The translations under genes and the position numbers were made by a program. Under the pieces are notes generated by a model. The model had not been told where the DNA came from. It saw nothing but the letters and a program-made list of their open reading frames with translations, and ran no database searches. Positions 19,273 through 27,310 of a stretch of 64,000 bases of DNA are shown here, piece after piece (the stretch's first letter is position 1; every line of letters starts with the position of its first letter). The DNA is from CAZRIT01 sp964600225. Lineage in GTDB: Bacteria; Bacillota; Clostridia; Christensenellales; CAG-138. The DNA is taken from contig CAZRIT010000001.1 in NCBI GenBank assembly GCA_964600225.1, positions 28,071 through 92,070 of the forward strand, given 5' to 3'.

Positions 19273-20280
19273 TTACGGCCCGAAGCGCGTTTGCACAATT
19301 TGGTTGATCAGCGCCGTATCGGGCTGATAGAAGCGCTTGCCGTCGAGCTGCACGCTGTCGACGGGGATCGTGGTGAATACGATGTCCGCGGGCTCCGTGC
19401 GCCGAAGCACCGCGTAGAGCATGGCAAGCTGGTGCAGCGGGATGCTGCTTTCCACAACCGGCTGGAGCGTATACTTGGCGGCGATGAGCCTGAGCCAGCC
19501 GACCGATTTGAGCAGCGACAGGTATGATTTTAAAAACGTCTGCTGCCGCTCGATGCGAATCAGCTCGTCCGCGCCGCCCGAGGCAAGGTATTGGGCGGCG
19601 GCCTCGCCATCGAGCGCTTTGCCATTGAGCTGCACCGTGCCGAACACGTCCACGCATTTCGGGATGCTTTCCGTATGCACAATCGCATATTGGGAAAAAC
19701 GCATGGGGAATACCGTGGTCAGCGCCTGACGGCAATCGGTGCCGCCCAGGTATGCGCTCAGCGGGTCGCCGCTTGCGGTGAGGATGTTGCGTGGTACGGC
19801 GTAGGCGCGGCAATCGCCGCCGCGAATGGACAGGATGAACGCAAAATCGATGGCGTTGGCGGCATCCAGACCCATAAGCAAAAGCTCCATCCGCTCATTG
19901 GTAAACGGCGCGGCGTGCTGCACGGGCAGCGGCGTGACCGCGGGACTTTGCGCGGGCGTTACCGTAAAATCGGGAGCTGCCGAGGCCGTGGGCGCGCTTG
20001 TCGCGGGTGCGGGCGAAGCCGTGGGCGACGCCGTCTGCGGCGCTAAAATGAGCGAAACCGGCTCTGCGCTTTCGGGCGTGGGGGAAGGGGTTGGCACGGC
20101 GCGGGCGGTTGGCGTCGGGTCGGATAAACGGAGCTGCTGCTTGCCCGAACGGATGGCGTCGCTGACCAACCGTATGCAGCCGTAAACCAACAGCCCCGCC
20201 ACCAAAAGGAAGCAAAGCGTGGGCAGAAGCGTGCGGTAACCCCTGTGCGGGCGAAAAATGCGCTCAAAAAACGGTTTCAT
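19273..20280 (-). CDS. LytR-CpsA-Psr (LCP)-like membrane-anchored protein
   Basis: A protein of 335 residues. One signal-anchor helix (about 18-40), a Pro/Thr/Ser/Ala-rich linker (about 50-125), then a divergent LCP domain: LLLMGLDAANAIDFAFILSI corresponds to the N-terminal LLLGxD...D motif, YAVPRNI to SIPRDT, and ELIRIERQQTFL to the RxxRQQ motif. LCP enzymes attach polymers (teichoic acids, capsule) to peptidoglycan using lipid-linked donors. Here the GRSD segment is absent and PRD reads PRN, so activity may differ. The start was set at MKPFFERIF; no clear ribosome site precedes it. It is divergent from the pantothenate fusion gene. Confidence 0.7.
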   Translation of the reverse strand: MKPFFERIFRPHRGYRTLLPTLCFLLVAGLLVYGCIRLVSDAIRSGKQQLRLSDPTPTARAVPTPSPTPESAEPVSLILAPQTASPTASPAPATSAPTASAAPDFTVTPAQSPAVTPLPVQHAAPFTNERMELLLMGLDAANAIDFAFILSIRGGDCRAYAVPRNILTASGDPLSAYLGGTDCRQALTTVFPMRFSQYAIVHTESIPKCVDVFGTVQLNGKALDGEAAAQYLASGGADELIRIERQQTFLKSYLSLLKSVGWLRLIAAKYTLQPVVESSIPLHQLAMLYAVLRRTEPADIVFTTIPVDSVQLDGKRFYQPDTALINQIVQTRFGP

Positions 20281-20304
20281 GGCAAATAGTTTGCGTAATT
20301 TGCA

Positions 20305-20333
20305 TTGCGCTATCCGTTCAAACCCAATATAAT
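20305..20333 (+). promoter_or_regulatory. Promoter of the pantothenate transporter-kinase fusion gene
   Basis: TTGCGC and TATAAT with a 17-base spacer; GGAGGTGA follows 21 bases later as the ribosome site. Confidence 0.65.
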
Positions 20334-20368
20334 GGATAAATTGATATGATTCGCGGAGGTGAGCCAAT

Positions 20369-21715
20369 ATGGAAAAACGTTCGCAACGGCGGCGTGAAAC
20401 GGCGAAGCTGACGCGTGCAGCGGTACTGTGCGCGCTGATTGTCGTGATGACGGTTGTGCCGTACACGGGGTACATCAACTATGGGGTTATCGAGATTACC
20501 ACGCTGCATCTGGTGGTCATTGTTGGCGCGGTGATGCTGGGCATGCGCTACGGAACGATTTTGGGCCTGGTCTGGGGCGTGACGTGCCTGCTGCGCGCGT
20601 TTACCAATCAAGTGCTGTACGCGCCGTTTTTGAATCCGCTGGTGTCGGTGGTGCCGCGGATACTGGTGGGCTTTGTGGCGGGCGCGGTGGCCGATGGCTT
20701 GCGCAAGGCGGAATGCCGCCCCAATGCAACGGCCGTCATCACGGCCATAGCGGCCACGTTGACCAATACGGTGCTGGTGCTTTCGGCGCTGAAGCTGTTT
20801 GTCAAGGAGATGTCGGCCATGCCGCTGTTTGGCACGATCTATACCACGTTGATCGGCGTCAACGGCGTCATCGAGCTGGCGGCCGCCGTCGTGCTCACCC
20901 CTGCCATTCTGGCAGCGCTGCGTCCAAGGGAGCTGGCGCTGGGCGTGGATATCGGCGCTTCCACCACCAAGCTGGCGTTATTACGAAACGGGCGCTGCAT
21001 CAAAACCTGCCGCAAGCCCGATGGGCAGACGCTGGAGGAAGCGCTGGCGGCGTTTGGCACGGCGGGCGTTAAGCGCATTGCCATCACGGGCGTGGGCGCA
21101 TCGTTTATACAGGGCGATCTGGCGGGCATTCCCACCGTGCGCGTGGGGGAATTCCGCTCGCTGTCGCGCGGGGCGTCGCACATTGCGCACAAGCGCAACT
21201 GCCTTGTGGCAAGCATCGGCACGGGCACGTCGTTTACGCGCGTAACGCCGCTGCGCTCCTGGCATGTCGGCGGCACGGGCGTAGGCGGCGGCATGCTCAA
21301 AAGCATGGCCAAGCTGTTGTGCGAAACGGACGATATGAACCATCTCCAGCAGCTTGCGGCCAAGGGCGACCTGGCCAATACGGATCTTCGGATTATGGAT
21401 GTGTGCGCAGGCACCGTCGGCAACCTCATGCCCACCAACACCGTGGCCAACTTCGGCAAGGTCGGGGCGGATGCGTCCAAGGAGGATCTGGCGGCGGGCC
21501 TTTGCAACATGATATTCCAAAGCATCGGGCTCATGGCGGCGTTTGCGATAGAGCGGCACCTGACGCGCACGATCGTTCTGGTGGGCACCATCACCGACTG
21601 GCCCATTGCGCACAGGAGCCTGGACGAAGTGGCGGCGCTTTGCAACGTACACTATGTCGTGCCCGAGCACGCGGCGTTTGCCACGGCCATCGGCGCGGCT
21701 TTGGAGCAGCAGTAA
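20369..21715 (+). CDS. Fusion of an ECF transporter S component (PanT-like) and a type II pantothenate kinase
   Basis: A protein of 448 residues. Residues 1 to about 185 form five or six membrane helices of the ECF S-component type (TRAAVLCALIVVMTVVP, HLVVIVGAVMLGMRYGTILGLVWG, NPLVSVVPRILVGFVAGAV). From about 190 a cytosolic ASKHA kinase begins with GVDIGASTTKLALL (phosphate 1), then AITGVGASFI, ASIGTGTSFT, GGTGVGGGMLKS and AAFATAIGAALEQQ, the pattern of type II (eukaryotic/staphylococcal-like) pantothenate kinase. The fusion predicts that vitamin B5 entering with the ECF energising module, not encoded here, is phosphorylated at once, the first step of coenzyme A synthesis. No stop or frameshift lies between the parts. 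Homoserine dehydrogenase follows 23 bases downstream. Confidence 0.88.
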   Translation: MEKRSQRRRETAKLTRAAVLCALIVVMTVVPYTGYINYGVIEITTLHLVVIVGAVMLGMRYGTILGLVWGVTCLLRAFTNQVLYAPFLNPLVSVVPRILVGFVAGAVADGLRKAECRPNATAVITAIAATLTNTVLVLSALKLFVKEMSAMPLFGTIYTTLIGVNGVIELAAAVVLTPAILAALRPRELALGVDIGASTTKLALLRNGRCIKTCRKPDGQTLEEALAAFGTAGVKRIAITGVGASFIQGDLAGIPTVRVGEFRSLSRGASHIAHKRNCLVASIGTGTSFTRVTPLRSWHVGGTGVGGGMLKSMAKLLCETDDMNHLQQLAAKGDLANTDLRIMDVCAGTVGNLMPTNTVANFGKVGADASKEDLAAGLCNMIFQSIGLMAAFAIERHLTRTIVLVGTITDWPIAHRSLDEVAALCNVHYVVPEHAAFATAIGAALEQQ

Positions 21716-21738
21716 CACAAATTGGGAGGGACGGAATC

Positions 21739-23021
21739 ATGAAACAAGTGCAGGTGGCGATACTCGGCCTGGGCACGGTTGGCAGCGGCGTGTATCGCAT
21801 CCTGACCGATAACCGCAAGGATCTCATGCATCGCGAGCAGCTCGATATCGGGATTGCGCACATTCTGGTGCGCGATATGGCCCATAGCAGGAACGTGGAA
21901 CTGGTGCCCAAGGCGCTGTTGACCACGGATATGGACGATATCATCCGCGACGATGCGGTTTCGATTGTCATTGAATGCATCGGCGGCGAGGAGCCCGCGG
22001 GCGGCTATATTAAAAGGGCGCTCAGTGCGGGCAAAACCGTGGTGACCGCCAACAAGGAGGTCATCAGCAAGCATTGGTCGGAGTTTGAGCCCATTGCCAA
22101 GTCCACGGGCGCGGGGCTGTATGTGGAGGCGACGGTGGCGGGCGGCATCCCGATACTGCGCACCATTACCGATTCGTTGCAGGCCAACAACATCACCCGT
22201 GTGATGGGCATCATCAACGGTACCACCAACTATATCCTCACCTCCATGGACGAGGACGGCAAAAGCTTTGAGGAAGCGCTGTCCGAGGCGCAGGTGCTCG
22301 GCTATGCCGAGGCCGATCCTACCGCCGATGTGGAGGCGTACGACGCCATGTACAAGCTTTCCATCCTCTCGTCCATGGCGTTTCATGCGCACATGCCCAT
22401 CGATGTGATCTATCGGGAGGGGATTACCAAGCTCAGCAAGGCGGATTTTGAAACGGCCAAACAGCTTGGCTATCGCATCAAGCTGCTTGCCATCGGGCAG
22501 AAGGAGGGCAACCGCATTTCGGTGCGCGTGCACCCGGCCATGCTGCCTGTGGTGCATCCGCTGGCCAACGTGCGCGGCGCGTTCAACGCGGTGTTTCTGA
22601 CGGGGCACGCCGTGGGCGATATCATGCTTTACGGGCGCGGGGCCGGCATGCTGCCCACCGCCAGCGCGGTGGNNNNNNNNNNTACGCATCCCACGCCGAG
22701 GGCAAGCACCGCTACATGACCTTCCAAAATATGGCGGGCATGAGCAGCGAGGTGGAGCTCATCAGCGATTTTTTGTGCATCTACTGCATCCGCGTGCGCG
22801 TGGTCGATCGTCCCGGCACCATGGCGGCCATCGCGGCGGCGTTTGCCAAGCATAACGTATCGCTCAAGAGCGTTTTGCAGCTTGGCGAGGGCGGCGAAAA
22901 ATCGCGCATCACATTTTTGACGCACCATGCGCACGAAATGGATGTGCAGGCGGCCGTGGAGGAAATCCGCGCGCTGGAATGCGTGGACGGCGTGGAAAGC
23001 ATCATCCGCGCCGAGGAATAG
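21739..23021 (+). CDS. hom: Homoserine dehydrogenase, interrupted by an assembly gap
   Basis: Reduces aspartate semialdehyde to homoserine with NAD(P)H, leading to threonine and methionine. The N-terminal Rossmann domain has GLGTVGSGV (about 9-17); the catalytic domain has TANKEVIS, EATVAGGIPI, GIINGTTNYILTSM and EAQVLGYAEADPTADVEAYDA, and it continues to GRGAGMLPTASAV. After ten N the C-terminal ACT domain (VVDRPGTMAAIAAAF) reads to the stop in a different frame. The gap needs a length of 2 modulo 3, so ten N is only a placeholder; by comparison with the family roughly 15-20 residues are missing. The break is an assembly matter, not evidence of a dead gene. The ACT domain suggests feedback control by an amino acid. 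Start follows GGGAGGG. Confidence 0.93.
22673..22682. other. Assembly gap (ten N) inside homoserine dehydrogenase
   Basis: Ten undefined bases; reading frames on the two sides do not match at this length, so the true length differs. Confidence 0.95.
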
Positions 23022-23039
23022 CGGAGGAAACGGAACCGT

Positions 23040-23063
23040 ACGGGCGCTTCGGCGCCCGTTTTT
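23040..23063 (+). terminator. Terminator of homoserine dehydrogenase
   Basis: ACGGGCGC-TTCG-GCGCCCGT followed by TTTT, a textbook intrinsic terminator 18 bases after the stop. Confidence 0.92.
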
Positions 23064-23118
23064 CGTCAAAAAGCGATGCCGGAACCAAAACGCATCGGTA
23101 TGCATGCCGACCCTGCTG

Positions 23119-23134
23119 TGGTATACTATTCCAT
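23119..23134 (+). promoter_or_regulatory. Extended -10 promoter directly before the start codon (predicted leaderless mRNA)
   Basis: TGGTATACT ends seven bases before the ATG and there is no ribosome site, so transcription should start at or next to the A of ATG. Confidence 0.6.
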
Positions 23135-24061
23135 ATGAAAACGCGTCTGGTGATTTTACTGGTTGTGATATTGCTTTCGGCCCTGCTGGTGATGGGCTAT
23201 TACCGCTACGGCGAGCAATTGCTGCCGCCGCTGCCCACGCCCGCGCCCACGGCCACGCCTGTGCCCACGCCCGCGCCCGTGCTGGTGATGACGGGCTTTC
23301 GCGAGGGCACGCTGACGGACAAGGTGCGCGATGCGGCGGAGGGCGCGGGGCTGGACCCTGTATCGAGCGCGCAGGATGCGCTGTCGGAGCTGTCGTTTGA
23401 CGGGGCTGCGGCGATGCTGGTGTATGCCGATGCGGATACCGACTGGGCGGCGGTGGCGCAGCTGTATGCGCGCGGCGTGCCCGTGCTGGTTGTTTCGGAT
23501 ACCGAGGCGGCGTCCGACGCGTACCCGAACCTGACGTACGATGGCGCATCGGGCACGGCGCTTGCACTGGAGACGGCGCTGAGCTACCCGCCGCACGATA
23601 AGCCCGTGCGGCTGATCGGGCTGTTTTCGGATGCGGAGGGCGCGGCGTACGCGCTCTGGCAGCAGGGCAGGGCGGACGGATCGATCCTGTCGCGCGCGGA
23701 GCTTGTGGCGGATGCAGAAACAAACATGGCTGAATGGATGGATGGTACGCTCAAAAAATGGTGGGTTGCGGGCACGGTGGATGCGATCTTTTGCGAAACG
23801 ACCGCGCTGGCCATGGATGCGGCCAATGCGCTTGCCGTGGCAAACCGTACCGATATGGAGGTGTTCTGCGCCGAAACGGACGAGGAGCTGGCGGCGCTGA
23901 TGGAGACCTATCCCGATTTGCTGGTGGCCGCGGTCGGCATGGATAACGACGCGCTGGCCGATGCGTGCGTGCGGGGGCTGCAAACGCTGCTGTCAGGCGG
24001 GAGCGTGGCCGATCAGGCGTTTTTGCCAACGGTGCTGTGGTCTGCAACCGCCGTGCATTGA
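23135..24061 (+). CDS. Membrane-anchored periplasmic-binding-protein-like protein
   Basis: A protein of 308 residues with one N-terminal helix (about 5-24), a Pro/Thr linker (LPTPAPTATPVPTPAP, about 32-48), and a domain that resembles a type 1 periplasmic sugar-binding/LacI fold: alternating strands and helices, RGVPVLVVSDTEA, RLIGLFSDAEGAAYA, and AGTVDAIFCETTALAMDAANAL. It could sense or present a small molecule outside the membrane. No permease or ATPase genes are adjacent in the same direction, so a transport role is not supported. The start was set at MKTRLVILL, immediately after a -10 box. Confidence 0.65.
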   Translation: MKTRLVILLVVILLSALLVMGYYRYGEQLLPPLPTPAPTATPVPTPAPVLVMTGFREGTLTDKVRDAAEGAGLDPVSSAQDALSELSFDGAAAMLVYADADTDWAAVAQLYARGVPVLVVSDTEAASDAYPNLTYDGASGTALALETALSYPPHDKPVRLIGLFSDAEGAAYALWQQGRADGSILSRAELVADAETNMAEWMDGTLKKWWVAGTVDAIFCETTALAMDAANALAVANRTDMEVFCAETDEELAALMETYPDLLVAAVGMDNDALADACVRGLQTLLSGGSVADQAFLPTVLWSATAVH

Positions 24062-24099
24062 AACAAGCGGGCAAGCCATTTTGGGAACAGTCAAATGTA

Positions 24100-24411
24100 G
24101 CATAAGCGGCGCGTCCAGGCATGAACGCGCCGCTTATGCACACCATGCAAACCGTGGTTCGGATTTGCTTGGTGTGCCTTAGGTTATCGACAAAGGGAAC
24201 GAGCGGTTTGCTCCGTCAAACCGCGCATTCAAAAACGAAGGAACAGCCAAATAATCAGTCAAAACCGGCGACATGTGCGGCGGTATTGACACCTTACTTG
24301 CAGGATTGCAGCGTCAATCCTGCAAGCGAAACCCCGCCGCAGCGGTATCCCGTCGGCAAAGGGACTTTGTCGACGGCTTAAGCGGCGCGTCCATGCATGA
24401 ACGCGCCGCTT
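24100..24411. other. Gene-free segment made of consecutive inverted repeats
   Basis: No credible gene. Hairpins in order are: perfect 15-base arms (24100-24114/24125-24139); 13 of 14 bases (24138-24151/24164-24177); perfect GCGGTTTG/CAAACCGC (24203-24210/24217-24224); perfect 12-base arms (24297-24308/24315-24326) starting CTTGCAGG; and perfect 11-base arms (24380-24390/24401-24411). TCGACAAAG (24187-24195) pairs with CTTTGTCGA (24365-24373), which would close the inner part. The first and last hairpins share the same stem core and a nearly identical ten-base loop. It could be a structured RNA or a mobile-element relic. Confidence 0.6.
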
Positions 24412-24417
24412 TTTTTG
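24380..24417. terminator. Terminator for the binding-like protein and/or the convergent histidine kinase
   Basis: AAGCGGCGCGT/ACGCGCCGCTT arms with ten-base loop followed by TTTTT on the plus strand. The minus strand has only a weak T run. Confidence 0.75.
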
Positions 24418-24433
24418 CTCCGTGTTGCCCGCT

Positions 24434-25804
24434 TTACGGCAGGGTGACAGAGATGACGGTGCCTTGGCCCGCGGTGCTTTCAATGCGCATTTCGGCGCCG
24501 TGAGCATCGGCGATGCGCTTGGCAAGCGCCAGCCCCAGGCCGCTGCCGCCCTGCGACTTGCTGCGCGATTTATCCACCATATAGAACGGCTCCGTCACCC
24601 GTGCAATCGCATCGGCGGGGATGCCGCGCCCGCGATCGCGCACGGTGATGGTGCGGCCAACGGCGGTCAGCTCGATGGTCTGTCCCTTTTCCGAGGCCTT
24701 GGAGGCGTTATCGACCAGGTTGACCAACAGCGACTGCATCAGGTCGATATCCATGTTGAGCGTTTCCACATCGGTCGATGTGGTCAGCGCCGTTTCACGC
24801 TTGGCCATGTTCTCGGCCGTGCTTTCGGTTACGCGCTCGAACAGCTCCGCCACGGAGGTATCGCGCTTTTTGATATCCTCGCCGAGCGTAATCAGCGACA
24901 TCAGCTTTTGCGTCAGCCGTTCCAGCCACGCGCACTGGGTGTGGATGTGGGAAAGCGAGTTTTCGCGCTGCTCCTCGGTCAGGCTGGCCGAAAGCAGCGT
25001 TTCGCTGTGCAGCATCATGGAGGTCATGGGCGTTTTAAACTCGTGCGTCAGGCCGCCGATGAACGCCTGCTGGCGCGCGGTCTTTTCCTCCAAAGCGGCA
25101 ATGTGCGTTTGTATGGCGTCGGCCATGCGGTTGAAATCCACGGCCAGTGCGCCGATTTCATCGTGCGTGCCCGCCTTGGCGCGCTCGTCATAGTGCCCGC
25201 TTGCAATGCGCCCCGCGGTCAGCCCCAGGGCTTTCAGCGGGCGCGAGGTGGCGCGCACCAGCGATACGATGAGGATGGCGCCAAGCAGGATACCGATGGC
25301 GGCAATGACCGTCAGCTTGGTGGCCATGGTGGTATAGGCTTGATAATTCTCGGTGATATCGGTGACCACATAGACGGAAAACGGGTCGTCATAGCCCAAA
25401 ACGGTGACGAGGCTGCCGACGATCAACAGGTTTCGTTTGCCGATTTCATCCAGAAACACCCTTTGCTGCTCGCTGGAGAGCGGCAGGATGCGCTGCGGCT
25501 CCACGGGCACGAACGAGTAGAGCGTGGCGTCATGCTGCACCAGTACGCTCGTTTCATCCGCAAAGGTGCTGAAGCAATACAGCGCCAGCGCCTCCGTGGC
25601 CTGCTCGGATGCGCCGTTGAGGGTATAGTAGGCGGTGGTATTGGCAAAGGAGCGGGCCAGATACTGCTGCTTGTCCTTGGCGTTATCGACGGTTAGCTCC
25701 AAAACGTTGTTTCTGGCGGTATACAAAAACAGTGCGCCGATGATGCACACAACAACCAGCAGTACCGCCACGCACACGGCGGAAATCTTCATCCACAGCT
25801 TCAT
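24434..25804 (-). CDS. Sensor histidine kinase
   Basis: A protein of 456 residues. Helix 1 (about 8-28), an extracytoplasmic sensor region (about 30-155), helix 2 (about 162-183), HAMP (about 184-237), HisKA with phospho-acceptor H254 (GGLTHEFKTPM), and an ATPase domain with N box LVNLVDNASKA, G1 DRGRGIP and G2 GGSGLGLALA. It autophosphorylates on receiving a signal at the membrane and passes phosphate to the response regulator encoded ten bases upstream in the same operon. The signal is unknown. The ribosome site lies within the end of the regulator gene. Confidence 0.95.
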   Translation of the reverse strand: MKLWMKISAVCVAVLLVVVCIIGALFLYTARNNVLELTVDNAKDKQQYLARSFANTTAYYTLNGASEQATEALALYCFSTFADETSVLVQHDATLYSFVPVEPQRILPLSSEQQRVFLDEIGKRNLLIVGSLVTVLGYDDPFSVYVVTDITENYQAYTTMATKLTVIAAIGILLGAILIVSLVRATSRPLKALGLTAGRIASGHYDERAKAGTHDEIGALAVDFNRMADAIQTHIAALEEKTARQQAFIGGLTHEFKTPMTSMMLHSETLLSASLTEEQRENSLSHIHTQCAWLERLTQKLMSLITLGEDIKKRDTSVAELFERVTESTAENMAKRETALTTSTDVETLNMDIDLMQSLLVNLVDNASKASEKGQTIELTAVGRTITVRDRGRGIPADAIARVTEPFYMVDKSRSKSQGGSGLGLALAKRIADAHGAEMRIESTAGQGTVISVTLP

Positions 25805-25813
25805 TGCGGCAGC

Positions 25814-26473
25814 CTATTCCTCCAAACGGTAGCCAACCTTGGCGACGGTACGGATGTGATCGCCCAGGTTGAGCTTTTTCCTCAGGTGCGCCACATGCAC
25901 GTCGATGGTGCGCGTGTCGCCGTAAAAATCCGTGCCCCACACCTCGCTCAACAGCTTGTCGCGCGCAATGGTGCGGCCCTTGTATCTTAACAGCAGCGCA
26001 AACAGGTCAAATTCCAGCGGGGTGAGGTTTGCCTGCTCGGTACCGACGTGTATGGTGCGGTTGACGGTATCCACCGTCACGTCGCGGAAGCGCAGGATTT
26101 TGTTGAGCTTGCCCGCGCGCTCCAGCACCTTTTCGATGCGCACCAGCAGCGTCATCATCTCAAAGGGCTTGACCACATAATCCTCCGCGCCGCCCTTGAG
26201 CCCCTGAATCTCGCTTGCCACATCCGCGCGCGCGGTCAGGCAGATGACGGGGATGTCGTGCTGGCGGATGATGGGTAAAAGCCGGAACCCGTCGAGCCCG
26301 GGCAGCATGATATCCAATAGCGCCAAATCGTAGGAGTGATCCTCCTTGAGCGCGTCGGCAGCCGCCTGTCCATCGTCGAACACGCGGTATTGATAGCCCG
26401 AATATTGCAAATTGACGGCGATGCCGTCGGAGATGGCCTTGTCGTCCTCCACAATGAGTATGCGGTTTGCCAT
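25814..26473 (-). CDS. OmpR/PhoB-family response regulator
   Basis: A protein of 219 residues. Receiver domain (about 1-118) with acidic D10/D11, phospho-acceptor D54 (LLDIMLPG) and VKPF lysine; then a winged helix output domain (about 128-219; NLTPLEFDLFALLLRYKGRTIARDKLLSEVWG and TIDVHVAHLRKKL). The start at MANRIL, after GGGGG, was chosen over a reading 33 bases longer. It is the first gene of a two-gene operon with the kinase. The adjacent amino-acid ABC genes end 87 bases upstream in the same direction, so they could be targets, but nothing in the sequence proves it. Confidence 0.95.
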   Translation of the reverse strand: MANRILIVEDDKAISDGIAVNLQYSGYQYRVFDDGQAAADALKEDHSYDLALLDIMLPGLDGFRLLPIIRQHDIPVICLTARADVASEIQGLKGGAEDYVVKPFEMMTLLVRIEKVLERAGKLNKILRFRDVTVDTVNRTIHVGTEQANLTPLEFDLFALLLRYKGRTIARDKLLSEVWGTDFYGDTRTIDVHVAHLRKKLNLGDHIRTVAKVGYRLEE

Positions 26474-26560
26474 AAAAACCCCCGTACTGACATGGTATAT
26501 ATTCATATTACCACATCCTGCACGGGGGAAAAGTTAGCGATTTGTGAATCTATTTCAACG

Positions 26561-27310
26561 CTATTTCAACACCGAGTCCACAAAGTCGCGCACCGTCGGG
26601 TTGGGACAATCGGAAAAGATGTACTGCGGCGTGCCGCGCTCCAGCACCGTTTTGTTGCCCATAAACAGCACCCGGTCGGCCGCCTCGCGCGCAAAGCCCA
26701 TCTCGTGGGTCACCACCAGCATGGTCATGCGCTGCTCGGCCAGTACGCGCATGACGGCAAGCACCTCCGCCGTNNNNNNNNNNTCGAGCGAGCTGGTCGG
26801 CTCGTCGAACAGCAGTATATCGGGGTTCATCATCATGGCGCGCGCAATCGCCACGCGCTGTTTTTCTCCGCCCGATAGCTGGGACGGCATGGCGGTTTCC
26901 TTATCGCTCAATCCCACCAGCTTCAACAGCTCCCGCGCGCGCCGCGCCGCTTCGGCCTTCTCCACCTTTTGCACCTGTATGGGCGCGGCGGTCATGTTGC
27001 GCATCACGTTCATGTGCGAAAACAGGTTGAAGCCCTGAAAGACCATGCCCATGCGCAGCCTGAGCTTGCGCTGCATGGCGGCGGGCACGGGGTTGACGTC
27101 GTCCAGCAGCGGCTCGCCCTCGATGACGATGCGTCCCGCATCGGCCGTTTCCAGCCCGATCAGGCACCTTAGCAGCGTGCTTTTGCCCATGCCCGACGGG
27201 CCGATGACGGCGATCGTCTGCCCGCGTTCCACCGCGAACGATACGTCCGATAGGATGAGGTTGTCGCCAAAGGACTTGCAGAGGCCCTCCACTTGAATCA
27301 TCTGTGTCAT
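26561..27310 (-). CDS. Polar amino-acid ABC transporter, ATP-binding subunit
   Basis: A protein of about 249 residues. Walker A GPSGMGKST, Q loop GMVFQGFNLF, signature LSGGEKQR, Walker B DILLFDEPTSSL, and H loop VVTHEM. Ten N fall right after the Walker B segment; the frame is kept and the first base pair around the gap (GAN) fits the D-loop Asp of the usual SALDPEL. The start overlaps the permease stop (TGATG). It powers import of an amino acid with the upstream permease and binding protein. Confidence 0.95.
   Translation of the reverse strand: MTQMIQVEGLCKSFGDNLILSDVSFAVERGQTIAVIGPSGMGKSTLLRCLIGLETADAGRIVIEGEPLLDDVNPVPAAMQRKLRLRMGMVFQGFNLFSHMNVMRNMTAAPIQVQKVEKAEAARRARELLKLVGLSDKETAMPSQLSGGEKQRVAIARAMMMNPDILLFDEPTSSLXXXXTAEVLAVMRVLAEQRMTMLVVTHEMGFAREAADRVLFMGNKTVLERGTPQYIFSDCPNPTVRDFVDSVLK
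26774..26783. other. Assembly gap (ten N) inside the ABC ATPase gene
   Basis: Masks the D-loop codons; the frame continues on both sides, so the real length is compatible with ten bases. Confidence 0.95.

Noticed and set aside
22673..23021. Homoserine dehydrogenase as a frameshifted pseudogene
   Set aside because: The frame change coincides exactly with a run of N, so it is explained by the assembly gap.
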